A stretch of DNA of 64,000 bases from Coptis chinensis (GCA_015680905.1 CM027385.1:77211501-77275500), one strand, 5' to 3'. Counted from the stretch's first letter, positions 35,906 to 50,300 are shown. Notes: a model not told the origin generated them from the letters alone. Numbers and translations: made by a program.

Positions 35906-38880
35906 CGCCGCAAATTGTTAAGCAGAACAACTCTGAGGATCATATTTGTTGTGGATCTTGATGCCCAATCAACAATGTGAATTTGTGAACATCTATAGTT
36001 CATGGACTTCAGGCCCTCAAAATTGAGGGTTGCGTCAAACTTTTGAACGTTAGTTTCAAGGGAAGTCGGAAAATGTAATGGACACTTAGTGCCCGTGCCG
36101 ATTCATAAAGTGACATTTTATTATAATTTGCATTAACATATGCGAAAAAATGCAGTAAAAAATATTTTTGAAAAATTCTCCGCCACCGGTAGCTCTTATC
36201 AAATGTCTTCCTTCAACGACAAACGTTTGTTGTGCATATAAGCTCTTATCAAATGTCTTCCTAACAGATTTACTATGTATAATTATTTTGTGTGAATAAT
36301 GTGACAATGTCAATATAATTCCAAAAATCCAATCATATTTAAGACCTCCAAGAAACTACAATTATCTTATGTCAATAATATTTCTGTTTTGAATATATGA
36401 AAAAACATCAACACTTAAAAGAGAAAAATATGAGGTGCATGATTGGCACAATCTTTTTTCCTTGACTAATTGTATACAAAAGTAGAGATCCCATGGTCAG
36501 ATTATCTAGGTTTCTTGTCATTAATTAAGTTGTTTGAATCCTAAGTCACTCTTGACCTGAAAATAACAAAGCAAGGGTGCATGTTTAAATACCCTGAACA
36601 AAATATGGAAATTGGGACAGGAGAAGGTCTGCAAATCTAATAATAACTTTCAACTTATATGACTCGTGCATGTGTTTACATGAAAGTAATTGTCCATCTA
36701 CACGTTTTATTTCATTCCTTGGAAAAATACCAAAATATATTTCCATATAAAAAAATAATAAATAAATAAAATCGTGAGCCATATAGACATATAGTCATTT
36801 TCATTTTCTAAGAAATCTTTTGAAGTAAACCCAACAAGTATATTAGGCACTAATGTCATACCATATGAATAAGACAGAACATCAACTATAACCCAGGTGC
36901 TTGTTTCATGTACCGATGGTGTCGCAGGGGCATACTGACTAAGTTTTTTTTTTATGGTGTCCTCATAGTCAGGTCCTCACTAATCTATTGTACTTTCTAG
37001 GCTTCTAGCTAGCCTAAACGCATTACAATCAAATATGCTTCATGTGAAGCTCTCACCTAAATCTAATACTGGGATAATGAGCCATATAGTCATTTTCTCT
37101 CATGAGAAATCTTTTGAAGTAAACCCACCAATTATATTGTAGTCCTCTTAAAACCATTGGTCGCAAAACTACAATAATTAGGCAAAGGAAGAAAACTTTT
37201 ACTTTACTTTTACACTTACTTACCTATGAATACACTTCAACTTTCCAACAACATCCAAGAGCTTCAACAATTAATGACTCCACTGGCCACCTAGCTCATC
37301 CTCCAAATACAATAGTAATTAACTATTGGAAGTAATAAAAGAAAATATGGAATTAGAAATAGTTGAACAGTACCTAGAACTCTTTTAATGTAGATCGAGT
37401 ACACTAAAAAGTGTCCTAACAACATAGCTATCGAGGATCGGAAACAAATGCAACAAAATATAAGTTACTTATTGGTCAAGCGGTTTGAGCTACAAATCGT
37501 GTAAAGTATGACGCAGTGCCAAAACAAATTGTAAGCAATACACTTTACCCCAAAGAACAACATATAATGTACCTTATTCCCATGAATAATATATAAAAAA
37601 AATGGCTATGCAATACAACATTAAACACATGCTTAAACCTTAGCAAGAATAACCAAAACCAATAATATGCTAAAAAAAATTAATGCTTAATCTGAATCCT
37701 TAGGTTCGTGTTATCAAATAGAAGAAATCCTATTAAAGGCCATGATTCTTACTATGAAAAAATGGAATAAACATTTATATTAACCCACACAACTTTCTTC
37801 CAATCGTTGTGCATGTAATGCGTGGAGCTAAGATAGGCTTCACAAAAATAGCAATAAAATGCTTATAAATAGTCATGCCAAGTATACATAGATTGGTGTC
37901 TTGGCATCAATCATGTTAATTTGATGAACATAAAATCAGTACACAATTGCAATTTGGTAAAGAGTGGTTTTGCCATACTCCTATCAGTGCACTTTTTTCC
38001 TAGGCACGCATTACAATTTTTTTCTATATTTGTGCCTCCTAAAAACACAACCTGAAAATAAAATAAAACAAAATAAAAGACTCGAATAAGGTGTACCTTA
38101 TTGCTTATAGAGCCAGCAATACAAACTCTACTCGCTTGTGAAAGAATTATAAAGTACCATACAAATACAAATGGAAAGAAATAGTAATAGAAACAACAAA
38201 CACAACAAGTACAAAACTTAAAACAAAAACAATATAGTAGTGAAAACAAACCGTTTCCACAGTTGTGAGGACAAAGAACTAAAATTAAGTACATAGAATT
38301 TAGATTACTTTTAACATTTAACATTGAATGAATTTTGGGTTCACTTTGAATTGGCTTAAGAATTTACACAATTTGCTGTAACTAAGTGAAGGAAACAAAA
38401 ACTAACGAAAAATCAACAATGTAAAACTGTTACAGTCTAAAAACAAAGATGAGAAATATAGAAGAAATACCAATGAAAAACAAAAATAAAGAAACAAAGA
38501 AAGGCACTGGAATGAGAATAATGTGAAAAGGCCTACCTTGGCGCAATTAATCCAAATGAAAGAGATGTGATTTCAAAGTTCTGCAATTGGCAATGAAATT
38601 ATATCGACCTAAATGGGTTAAAATGAGGCCAGGTGCAATCCGTTAAGCGTATAAATTTTAAAGCGATTACAGAAAGGGATAGTACCTCAAGTGTAGTCAA
38701 AATTCAATGACATAACTGAAAGCCGTTAATTACAATGCACATCCAATATACTACACAAAAATTCATATCCATGCATTCCAAACCTGAAAAATACATATTG
38801 ATCAAAAGCACTAAGCTAGCTAGAGTATAGGGGAAAGCATAACACATTAATTAGATTGTAATATAGGAAAGAACAACATC
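35906..38880. other. AT-rich intergenic region, no gene recognised
   Basis: I see no family features in any frame. A 19-base direct repeat, AGCTCTTATCAAATGTCTT, occurs at about 36,191 and 36,240. The related phrases AGAAATCTTTTGAAGTAAAC at about 36,811 and 37,104 suggest a small diverged duplication. Confidence 0.4.
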
Positions 38881-38888
38881 GTGTCAGA

Positions 38889-39200
38889 GATAGTAGCAAC
38901 CCATCACAGTCACATGCAAATTAATTTAAAGTTCAGAGGTGTAGTTGCTTCAACTGCAACAAATTGTCAAAATATGTTTAGCAGTTAAAAACAGGGTCAC
39001 CACCTTTATGGTAAAATAAATTACAAATATATTTACCGTTGGCATTGATATGAAGTCATACCCTAGTAGGAACCATCGCCTAGTAGCAACCCATGATCGA
39101 TGCATGTGGCTAACAAAAATTGGGTATCGCATTAAAAACGCCGTCACCACCTTTATGTTATGGCAAATAGAGATATATTTACCGCGGCATGAGCTTCCAA
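38889..39200. repeat. Diverged local duplication before the LINE fragment
   Basis: TAGTAGCAACCCAT occurs at about 38,892 and 39,072. GTCACCACCTTTATG followed by ATATATTTACCG occurs at about 38,995 and 39,144. Spacing is unequal, so this is an old duplication with indels. Confidence 0.6.
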
Positions 39201-39239
39201 AACCCGCTTTCATAATCTAATCTAGTGTCGAGAACCGCA

Positions 39240-39998
39240 GTGCTGGCAATTGGAAACTTTGTCACAAGGTTGCTGCCACTGAAACTTCAGCTCAGGTGTT
39301 AAACTTGCATCCATGTGTCCCCTGCTGCCGAAACAATGTTGAAGAAATCATTCATCTCTTATGGGAATGCTCACATGCCAAGAAACTATGGTACTGGGTC
39401 TCTAACAGGTTTCATGTTCAACATAACTTCAACTCTTTACCGCAAGCTAAAGCCAAAATGAAAAATAAAAGCACCCTTCTTTCTCACATTTGGAATGCAG
39501 CCATCATTGGAGGCTTAGTTGGTTTGTGGAAGCACATAAATAGAATGATATTTGAAGACAAGAAGGAAATTTTGGATTTCTGTAAGAACGAAGTCTGGAA
39601 AAGCATTCGACAGAGTGGCCATCTCTCCAAAGGCACAATAAAGAGCGCAATTGATCAGGCAATATTGAGGGGTTGAGGAGTTACGATCAAGCTTCCCAAA
39701 GCACCTCAAAATCAAAACTTGCTTCTGGAAAGCCCCTAATCATTACACCATCAAAATTAATTGTGATGGTGCTGCAAGGGGAAACCCAGGTAGGTCCAAC
39801 AATTATTGGAGCAACCTTTAGAAACTCTAATGGAGATTTTCATCTGGTTCTATGGAGGAAAATTGGTGTCAATACCAATTATTTCGTGGAATGTATGGCT
39901 ATATTGGAGAGTGTAGAAACGGCAGTGGCAAGGGGATGGAGGAAACTCTGGGTATAATCTGATTCTGGTGTAGTTGTACAAGCATTTAACTCAGATAT
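39240..39998 (+). mobile_element. 3' fragment of a LINE (non-LTR) retrotransposon
   Basis: A plus-strand frame at 39,296-39,676 has the zf-RVT pattern (CVPCCRNN, EIIHLLWECSHA, KLWYWVS) found after the reverse transcriptase of plant LINEs. It is followed, with frame changes, by an RNase H-like part: a CDGA-like start in another frame near 39,765, ATFRNSNGDFHLVLW and VECMAILESVETA. It is cut off by the LTR element at 39,999. Reverse transcriptase sequence upstream is missing. Confidence 0.7.
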
Positions 39999-40584
39999 TG
40001 TAGGGGAGCGATATCCTCATAGGGCATCGCACTCGCGAGGAGCATAAGCGAACTGAAGATATCGACCTCCAAGACGGACACGAGAGCGAACAAATACCGG
40101 ACCTGCGTGTCGCGCAGCATAGATGAATCCAAGGCGACCTCAAGACCGACTGCGGCGGCTCGAGTAGGTGGTGCGAACGGAGATATCTCGATCACGAACA
40201 CTTCGCCAAATCTGAGCGCTTCGAATAGAAACCGTCCCACTTTGGGGTAATGATTGCCAAAATCTTAGTGGTAATCTCAAGACGGGGAAATAGGGACTAC
40301 CGCGCATCTACCCCCAATCATAACGGATCCAATTCAACACTCATCCGCGATCTCCACCCTACATTTGTACAAAAGAATACCGTGTCGGAAGGATCTCCTC
40401 TCTCAAAACTCTATAAATACCACCTCTTTGGAACTACGTCGGACTGATTCTTCTCTCCCGGAAAAAGGAAAAAGAGAGAATCGTGGGCGGTTAAGCTCCA
40501 CGGCGACCTCGGTCACATCAAAATCCTAACCCTTCCCATTCTTCCTAGTTGTAATTAGGAAAGACCAAAAGCGGCTCCTTTACA
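39999..40584 (+). repeat. 5' LTR
   Basis: Starts TG at 39,999 and ends CA at about 40,583-40,584, just before the primer-binding-like site. It contains a TATA-like CTCTATAAATACC at about 40,410, followed by TTCTTCTCTCCCGG, a likely transcription start zone. It matches the 3' LTR in long identical runs separated by clusters of mismatch. Confidence 0.8.
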
Positions 40585-40602
40585 TTGGCCGTCTGTGGTT
40601 TT
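40585..40602 (+). other. Probable primer-binding site region
   Basis: TTGGCCGTCTGTGG directly after the 5' LTR resembles the TTGGCGCCGTCTGTGGG found at this position in many plant Ty3/gypsy elements, with two bases missing. The identity of the priming tRNA is not certain. Confidence 0.5.
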
Positions 40603-40689
40603 CGATTCTTGGAGAACCACTTGAGATCATCTCTAATTCTCCGATTACGAGCATGGTTAGCATAGAAGCACAAGTTCAACCTTGCTCAC

Positions 40690-43600
40690 GGTTAGGGAGT
40701 AGCGAATGAGAGCATTTCCTTGCTTTCGGGGAGGAAAATGCTACCTTACGTGCTCGGTGGATAGTTACCCGGCAACAACAAATTCGGCAATGGAGCCGAA
40801 CCACGGCATCAATGGCGTTAATCGGACTTAACGAGTTGTCCCAAAGGATTAGCGGACCTGCGAAGAAGGACTGGACTCGACCTGTTGTACACAAGATGCT
40901 TAAGGCGTATCGGCGCATCTCCGTTCACCGCTGAGAGGTCCTCGGCAAATCCTCTCCACCGCGACTTTATCGATACGCTTTCCCATGTATGCGGCACACC
41001 TTGCCTGGTCGGCATGTGGCTCGCTATATTCAAAGTCGGCACTTTCACGCTCACCGAGTTTGATTATCTCCATTGCCAGATTATTTCCGGCCCGACCTCC
41101 GAGGATGGCTCTCTCGATTGGTTCTTTTCAGCGAGTCGATTCTATCAACACCTTGAGCGACTTCTTGACTTGTTAAGCCCGGCCCGATGCGTCCCGCAAC
41201 GGTGGGAAGAAGGCGGATCTTGATTCTCTGTTTCAATTATCTTTCAAGGAGGGCGAAACTATTAGTGAATTCCTAGGGCGGTTCAAGGCCGAGCTGGCGT
41301 GCATGGAAAGTGGCTTGAAAGAATCTTTACGCCACAAATCGGCTTTTCTAATGCTTGCCGAGTCGCGAAAGCGGTGACCTCGCTAGATGTCGATGAAGGC
41401 ATGAGACACCTTTGTCCAGAGCTCTACGGCTCGTGTCAAAATACACATCAAGTTCGCGAAACCTTAAAACTCCATGGTTTAGCGAGGCCATGAGGTCGCC
41501 GAAGTCTCGGATCGTTCCCCGCGGGGCAAGAAGCGCGCCCGTCGCTTGCACCGGCGGCTTCGTGCCGATCGGATAACAGCCGAGAGAGTTTCTTGTCCTC
41601 GCTCGCTCCCCGATCCACATCTTGGATAAGATCAAAGCGCCTCATTTTTCGGCCAACCATCGGGCGACCAGCGGTCGACTGGCAAAACTTTTTGTGCATT
41701 TCATAAAGCAAAGTGCCATGAAACCGCCCGATGCATCTTTGGGGGCTCAAGCATTATCTCAAGACACGGTGGAAATTTGGTTATATCAAACACTTACATT
41801 AGCATTCGATGGCGACTGCGTCACAAGTTGATGGCTTCGTCGTAATCTGCGATCGATCTCCACCCCACCGTCACGCCAAAGGGATACGGGCTCGTCCTCC
41901 CGCGGTCGAGGGCGTTCCGTGGCGTTCTGCGCCCGCGAGAAAGGCGCATTCGTCCGATCGTGACAATGCTGCGCCTATTCATGTGATTACCTTTCGGACG
42001 ATTCAGTGACTTCTTCGAGAAAAAGGCGTCGGGTTAGCTCTCTTCGGAAGTCTATCATTTTACTTCCGCGAGGCAGCTCTCCGCGTGTTCGGTCGCGGCC
42101 TTGGCGATATCACTTTCCGCGGAGGCCGACTTAAGCAAAGTTTGCCTTCCTCATAATGGCGCATTGGTCGTTCATGTCAAAATCAGCGGCCCCGGACGAT
42201 CAAAGCGTCTGATCGACCACTGGCGGTTCTGTGACATCTTATTTTACCACACCATGCAAAGAGATGAACCTCCCCAAATCCGTTCTCGTCGACCCGATCG
42301 GCTCCCCTTTATGGGTTCAATGGCTCGAGCCGACCCGTTAGTGACATTATCTTACCGATGTCGGTGGGATCTCGAGAAGATAAGATTACGGAATACTTTC
42401 GGTTCTGCGTTCTCCGACAACAATTAAGCCATACAATGCCATCCTCGGGCGTATTTGGATTCATCGGGTCACGAGGCCGTTACCATCTACTTTACATCAA
42501 GTTCTCCGTTTCCGGGACCTCGAGGCATGATGGAACTTGAAGCAATCAACTTGAAGGCGTACCATTGCAACCAGGTCAATCAGCGGATGCACTGCTTTCG
42601 TGAATTGCTTCCCACCATCGGGGAGCCCTCCGGCTACACAATGTACGGGGACTTAGTCGCGAAGTCCAACCCGAACTGCCAGCGAGCGGCGGGGCTCTTC
42701 GGGCGAAGTTCTCTCCATGCCGATACCGCCTTTCGCACCCGAGTCCTCGATGCCATTATTAGACCTCCTCAGATCGAACCAGCGTCGATTACCTTTGTCG
42801 ATTACCTTTGTCGGTTAAAGTTTGAGAGATCGTCCAGCTCATATCAAGCCGCCACATTTGTCGTCAGCGCGGCCGCTCCATCAATGTGCTTGCGGCGGGG
42901 CCCCTCCCCGGTCGTGGATACCCACAGCGGCGTTAGAAGGTCGCTCCACATTCGGCGACCGGTCAATTCGTCCACCGGTGTGCTTTCGGATCTCCTCCGA
43001 TGGCGAGTAAGCTAAGCGATGCTTATCATCAGGTATGTAAAACCTCCGGTGAGAAAAAAAAAGAGTGAATCTTGGTACGAAGAAGGCGACCCCAAGTTTG
43101 TGTATGTAGGGGCTAACCTCGACCCCACTCTCGGATCCATGACTTGTAAATTTCTTATCTATGAATAAAGATGTTTTTGCTTTGGTCGTATATCGATGTG
43201 CCGAATCGATCCTAACCCGCATGCCACAAATTAAATGTGAACCCCATGCGGACCGGTTCGACAAGCGACCTCGTCGACTATCCTGCGTTTTCAAAAGCCA
43301 TCAATGGCGAGGTCGAAAAACTTCGAAACAAGTCGGTTTCATCGGAAAGTCGACTACCCGAGTGGATTGCCAATATTGTTGCCGTCCCCAAAAAGAATGG
43401 CCGCGCGGTTAAACTTATGTGTCGATTTCACAAATGTCAATCGGGCCAGCGCTAAAGATAGCTTTCCGCCTCGCGCGTTGACCAACCGGTCGACCACCAA
43501 CTGTGGGTCACGAACTCCTCTCCTTTATGGATCGTCACGATTAGGTACAACCAAATCCCACTCGCCGAAGAAGATCAAGAGAAGACTTAGTTCATTCACG

Positions 43601-46290
43601 GAACAAAGGGATATATTGTTACAACGTCCTCCGTTCGGTCACGAAGCGGAATAGCCGCGCACAACGCTTAGTCCGCGGACATGTTCAAAGACATGTTAAG
43701 CGACACCATGGAGGTCTACATTGGCGACATGGTGGTCAAAAAGCAAAAAGCTGGCGATCACCTCACCCACTTAGAACAAAGCGTTCTCGGACTCGCCCGT
43801 CACGGGCATGAAGTTGAACCCGAAAAATGCCTCTTTGGGGGTCCTCGGAAAAGTTTTTAGGGTATCGGTTGTCGCGGCGGGGATCGAAGCCAATCGACCC
43901 GGATCCGAGCATTCTTGGATATGCCGATCCACGCACAAAAAACAGTCTGAAGTTGTCGGGGAATGGTGGCGGTAACAACGGTTCATATCAAGGGCCTCGG
44001 ATAAGTGTAGACCGTTCCTACGGCTCCTCAAAAAGAGCGTTCTCATGGAAGCGATCAATGTCATCATGCATTAAGCTACTTCTCAAAAAGTATCTCACCA
44101 CGCCTCCGTCTTAGCCAAAGCCGATTACATGGAGGAGACAGGGGCTTTATCGGCGTATCGATTTAGCCATCATTTCGGTTCTCTTTAAAGAGGAGAACAA
44201 TTCAGAGAAGCCGATCTACTTCCGCGAGTAAGACACTCCGCCCGGCCGAAAAGAACTACTCCTTCACGGAGCGAGCGTTTTTTCGCTTTGTTGTATTCAT
44301 ACGGAAATTCAGACCGTACTTCAAGCACATCAATCAAAGTTCTCACCGACCTTCCATTGAAGAAAGTCCTTCATAAAAAGAAAACAAGACTACTCGAATG
44401 GCGGTTTGGGCGAAGAACTTCGGAGAACACCACATAGAGTTAGTCCCCGCGCTTCTCGAAAAGGTCGGTCGTCGTTGATTTCCTCGCCAGATTTCGGTCG
44501 AGGACCCCAACCGGAACAAGAAGCGGAGCTCCCAAACATGCAAGCGAGTCAAATCATCACAGTCTCTCTTTTGTGGATGGTTCGAGTAACCTCGGTGGAA
44601 GCGGCATCGAGTCGTATTAGTTTCCCCGGCGGAATATGATTGAAAAGTCGGTTAAGCATTGACTTTGCCACTTCCAACAATGAAGCGGAGTCTGAAGCAC
44701 TAATTAGGGGACTAAGGATGGCTTGCGGCTTCGGTGTCGAAGAGCTCCAAGTCTTTAGTGACTTCATGGCCCGGTGGTTCGCCGGGTTGCAAAAGTACAC
44801 TACCCACGAAGGTAACCTTTCAAAGTATCTTCGGTCGTTCATCGGTTATTGCCTTCTTTTAAGCGGTACACATACATCATTTCTTGCGTGAGGAGAACGC
44901 CCGCTGACGGTTTAACTTATTTGGCTACCCGGACCCGAGTTGCGTTCCCGACAAGTTCTCATTGAGGGTAGTCGATCGACACGCATACCAAGTCGACCAT
45001 ACCTTGATGATAAGCGACCTATTTCCTCTCTCCGCCCGGTCGGTTGAGCCAAACATGGATGCAACCCATCATCGATTATATCGGCCGCGGCGCCCCTCCA
45101 CGAGGGCGTGCCCAAGGCCCGGCAGGTCTCTTATCAAGCTTCGGCGTTATTGTTTAGTCAAAACAAGCTATTCGGAAATCGGCGGTGGTCCGCGCCTTAC
45201 GATGCATTACCCGAGCGAGGTCAATTGATTTTTGCGAAATTCCGGCGAATGTGGAAATCAGCCGTGACGCTCGTTTTTAGCCCACAAGGCCATCTCTCCG
45301 AGGATATTTACGGCCGGGATGCGGTCGATGCTAAAGCATCGTCCTCAAATGTCTCAAATGCCAAGCGTTAACCACAATATCATCCGGCCCTTTCATGGCC
45401 CCGGTAGCATAAGCGAGCCAGCGTAGCCATTTCACATGTGGGGCATGGACATTATGGGACCATTCATCCCACGAAAAAAGTCTTGGCTTCCGCTTTGTCC
45501 TAAACTGCCACCGACTACTTCACCAAGTGGGTCGAGGCCATTCCCTCGCTGCGTCAAAGAGTCCCATGTCCGCAACTTCATCTGGACTCACATTATCACC
45601 AGATTTGGGTTACCATATACTGCGGTAATGGACAATGGGCCTCGATTCAAAGGCGAAAGCGATCAAAGAGTTCCTAGCCAAGTGGAAGATCATTCATCGT
45701 TCTCTACTCCAGCGATGCGCTCGAGTAATGGTCAAGCGAAGCCCGATAACAAAGCTATCTTGGAAAATTTGAAGAAAAAGATTGAGAAGAATAAGAGCCA
45801 TGGCCCAAATCGGTTGGAAAACATTCTATGGGCTCACGCCTGCAATGACTTCGCTCTCGATGCCGGTGATCGCCATTCTCCTTATGTTATGGCGCGAAGC
45901 CGTAATTCCCACCGACCCGTCCGTCACTACTTCGCTCGGAACTTGTCGAGTCGGGGGCATAACGACTCCGTGTTATCCGCGAGGCGTCGACTTCTTTGGA
46001 AGAAAAGGGGACTTAGGCTGCCGTCGAGTAAAAAGCCTCTTATCGACAAACTCTGAAAAACTCCTACTGACAAAGCGAGTTCATCCTAGGTCTTTTCAAC
46101 TGGTGACCTAGTGCTCAAAAAGGCGGGGCGACTCCAAGTTAGCACCCACATGGGAAGGCCCTACATCGTGGAGCAGCGTCGTTGGCAATGGAGCATCTTG
46201 GATAAGAACCCAAGAGGGGAAGATGTTGCCTCGACCTTGGAATACTTATCTCTTGAAAAAATTTTATCGATGGCGCCATTCATGTTGTAA
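40690..46290 (+). pseudogene. Degenerate gag-pol of the Tat-like element
   Basis: Recognisable pieces on the plus strand: gag near 41,210-41,330 (LFQLSFKEGETISEFLGRFK); reverse transcriptase at about 43,230-43,900 (RLPEWIANIVAVPKKNGRA, then VYIGDMVVK in place of the usual YxDDM-like motif); RNase H at about 44,550-44,800 (DFATSNNEAE, ALIRGLRMACGFG, ELQVFSD); integrase at about 45,430-45,870 (WGMDIMGPF, IITRFGLPYTAVMDNG). Frames change many times, mostly by one- or two-base losses in GC-rich words. No full product is possible from this copy as read. Confidence 0.8.
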
Positions 46291-46364
46291 AATCTTTTGT
46301 TTTCATTAATGTAAGACAAGTTTTTGTCTTGTGATACTATCTATCTCCGTTAGTTGTATTGGTG

Positions 46365-47175
46365 CGGCTCGCGGGCTACATAGCCTCTCGATTCTTGTTA
46401 CGTCGAGGACCTATATTTCTAGGATCGACTACGAGAGCACGCTCTCGGCGAGCGAGGGGCTCTCGGGGAGCTCACGGGGCTACATAGCCTCTCCGATTCT
46501 TCTTATTCGTCGAGGACCTATATTTCTAGGATCGACTACGAGAACGCTCTCCGAAAGGACGACTCGGGGAGCTCACGGGCTACATAGCCTCTCCAATTCT
46601 TGTTACGTCGAGGACCTATATTTCTAGGATCGACTACGAGCACGCTCTCCGGCGGACTCTCGGGGAGCTCACGGGCTACTTTAGCCTCTCCAATTCTTGT
46701 TCGTCGAGGACCTATATTTCTAGGATCGACTACTACGAGCGCTCTCTCGCGAGCGATTCTCGGAGCTCACAGGCTACATAGCCTCTCCAATTCTTGTTAC
46801 GTCGAGGACCTATATTTCTAGGATCGACTACACGAGAACGCTCTCAGCGAGCAGACAGCTCTCAGGAGCTCACAGGCTACTTAGCCTCTCCAATTCTTGT
46901 TACGTCGAGGACCTATATTTCTAGGATCGACTACACGAGAACGCTCTCCGCGAGCACCTCTCGATTCTTATGGAGCTCATTTAGGATCGGAAGCTACATA
47001 GCCTTTGCAAGTCTTGTTACGTCAGCGGCCCTACATTTTAGGATCGACCACCGCGAGAGCGGCTCTCATCGGCGCAAACACTCTCCGGCTCCACGGGCAC
47101 GTAACCCATCCGGTTCTGTCACATCAGCGACCTATATTTCTAGGGTTGACTACTTAGCGGGGCGCGTATTCATAA
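46365..47175 (+). repeat. Tandem array inside the LTR element, about 8 units of 90-115 bp
   Basis: Each unit contains GGCTACATAGCCTCTCC, TCTTGTTACGTCGAGGACCT, ATATTTCTAGGATCGACTAC and a variable CTCTC/GAGAGC part. Unit starts are near 46,373, 46,480, 46,582, 46,672, 46,770, 46,876, 46,990 and 47,095. The last two units are more diverged. Arrays between integrase and the 3' LTR are known in Tat-lineage elements. Confidence 0.9.
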
Positions 47176-47399
47176 GATCAAGTTGCTAGTTATACACAAA
47201 TACGGTAGCATGCATACACATCCCAAAACAACGTTCCATGACAATGCGTCATCACAACTTCGTCCACCGATCTGGGGATTACCGGAAATCCGGATCGATG
47301 ATCATTACAAAATAAACAAAGTATAGAACGCCACTTTCGTGGAAACCGGTCCTCGAACAAAAAGCGAACTTCGGGGCAAAGCTGAAAACCACGACTCTA

Positions 47400-50300
47400 T
47401 TGTTTGCTCCCGTATAAGAGAGAGAATGTAGACTATATTCACAACTTCACGGTGAAGTCGATGATGATCACCTTCTCAATTTTCGGTAATGACATGCTTG
47501 TCTTCGGGGGCTGCGCTAGTCGAAGCGGTATGTCGGTGACCTCGGTGTCATACTTTTCGTCGAGGCGGCATAAAGCGTCTGAGCTTCGATTATCGCCTTC
47601 TTAAGCCTTCAGCGCCACCTTCCGACATTTCTTAGCATAAGCCGTCCACAACCGCCCGGTTCCTTTCCGGCTCGGTCAAATCCGACACCGCGTGGCGTTC
47701 TCCGGCGATTCACGTTACGGTACTTGGTGGACATATCATCCGATTTCTTCTTGTCCACCCCACGCGGCTCGCATCAACCCCTCTCCGTCGCGGGTTACCA
47801 CTAGTCTCGAGCGGCTGCCGCGGCATCTTTCGACTTATCATACCTGCGAGAAACTGCATGAACATAGTTAGAACACCGACTCCCACGGAAGTCGATCAAC
47901 GACAAGCTATCAAGAACTCACCAAACAAAGCGGCCATATCCATGCGTCCCCGGTGGTGTCCCCATGTCCTCGTCCTCGACTTACGCTTTATCTCCATCTA
48001 GCACAATCCGCCCGAGCGGTGGTTATTTATGGGGCCGAGTGAAAGCTTCTGATCCGGCGTTTCACCATCCGCTTCTTCCCGTCTTTCCCGGTAGTAGAAT
48101 TAAACCCCACATCCTTACATGGTGGGGCGAACTCTCACACATGCTGGCGACCTCCCCAACTTCGTTAATGCTTTCGACCAAGCGACCCGATGGTTTCACC
48201 CACCAGCTCGGCGGCGGCGAATACAATGCCACCCGGGCGACTATCTCTCCTCGATGGTTTATGACCGCCCGGCTTCTCCCCGGCAACCTTTCTCTTCCCG
48301 ATCGATCGCCATGAACATGAGGCTCAAACTCCATTTCCTCCATTGTTAGGGGGCGTTTCTCTCCACAAACGCCGCGACATCTAGCCATACTAGCCTACCG
48401 GCAAAGTTCACGGCCGGCAAAGTTAACACTTACTTTAGGTATTTCTCAAAGCTGAATAACAGCGTAGAAGAAGCGACATACGATGAACAAAGCGGCGACG
48501 AAAAAGCCGCAGGGCAAAGCGAGCAAAGATGAGGAAGGAAAGCTTAGGCAAAACAATGACGAACCTCTTGATGATATGTGAGAAGCGGTTTATATTCCTT
48601 AGGAAGCGTCTTTTCCTAAATGCCTCATTATCACCTTGAGGCGCTTAAAGCGCCATCGCCGCCATCATTATGTCCCATGAACCCCTCGTCTCCCCCGCGT
48701 GTCATGCGCAAAGGAACACTACGCGGTTAAGCGGCCGAATCTGAAGCAATTCGACTGCATCTCGAGCGGACTCGGCGATCGATGCTCCGCGTCGGCGTCG
48801 TCACCATCCCGATCTAAAGCACTCCAACGACGGGGCGGCTCCCTTCATTTTACCAATCGTAAGTAAGGAGGTCGCCATCACAATGGGCCTACCACGTTCC
48901 ATTCTAAGCCGTGTCATCCTACATAACTATGAGTGAGCAACCGACTTCGGACATACACACCTGACCTGAACCTGACTATCTATCATCCATGTAAAACAAA
49001 GGAAGATCTGGGGTGTAATAAGCGTTATCATCACACTCGATGTTGGCCGAGTTCTTTGAGATTACTTTCGGGAAATCCAACCCGGCCCCCCACGCGAGTT
49101 AAGTCACATTCGGCTACCCGAATCAGCGGGAGACACCCACTTGTTCGGGATTACGATTACCTGAACATAAAAAAGCGAACTGCCGGGTTACCCGAAACCG
49201 GTTCTATTGTATCCGCGGCATATAAGGCGATAAAAGGCAAAGAACAAATTTTACAACTCGTCATCTCCGGCCACATTAACTTCTCCTCCCGCGCTCAAAG
49301 CGCTTCATCGACCTCGGCATCTCTCCGTCCACAATGATCGATATGCCATCCAACTCTAAGCTCATCACGCGTCGGGTCAACAGCGGCTTCATTTCGAGCC
49401 ACCGCGACCGGCGCGCTCACGAGAAGAGGCAATCGCCCAGCGGCACCCCTTGAACCTCCTCCACCGAGGGGCCGGGGCCTTACCGGGCGGCGTGTTCCTC
49501 GCCTTCCATTGTTGTAGTCGACCTCGGTTCAGCGAAGTCTGCGTCCGGCGTGTCATAGGCGATTAAGCGTCACGAGCAACCTTCTTGCGGTCTGCAAGGC
49601 ATAATCGTTCGACCTCCCATTTCCACGGTAGCTGCTTTCGCGCACATTATCTTGACTCCTTCTAGCTTTTGCCTCAGCTCTTCCGCTTCCGTATCTTTCA
49701 ACATCTTGGCGAGATTCAACGCTTCATGAGCTCTCTTCAAATCTTCCAGTTCCTCGTGCTCCATCTGCGAGGCGTCCTGGACATTTTTCAGCTCCTCACC
49801 CAGCTTGAGCACCATTTCCCTATCTGATTCTGCGGACTGGGCGATCTCTTTCAACTTCTGGAATCCACTCACCAATGCTTGCGCGAACATACACATGGTT
49901 AGCACACCAACAATTTGCATAAGCAAGCAAATTACCTCGGATGAAGTTATAAGACATACCAAGCATTGCGCGATTTCCATTAAATCTCCGAGTTGTCGGC
50001 TAACCCGCTTCTCATCTAGTTCTCTGCGGTTGCCATCGAGCTATTTGTTCTAGCAAACAACCAGCTATCTTCTTTGGATCTGAAGCGGATTAAACTTACG
50101 TTTTCGCGATCTTGGCTTGCGCCCCCACTCGTCGGATAGACAAAATGTCCTTCGGATCGTCCGCGGACGCCACCACGCTTTTCGATTAAGCCTTCACGTG
50201 GAGCCTTGGCCTTCTTCACGGTTGGGATCGGCGTCCCGGTCGGCGGCGCTGGACCCCACTCAAAAGTGGCCAAGTCCATGACACCTTTCGGTCGGGCCCC

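Noticed and set aside
43763-44067. Minus-strand frames opposite the reverse transcriptase
   Set aside because: They are shadows of the pol remnant on the plus strand.
46365-47175. Regular repeats that could be taken for a CRISPR-like array
   Set aside because: Units are 90-115 bp, the spacers are variants of one another, and the array is inside a plant LTR element after integrase.
48062-48388. Separate small gene in the LTR element (108 codons)
   Set aside because: It is more likely part of the broken antisense region or spacer; no independent motif supports a gene.
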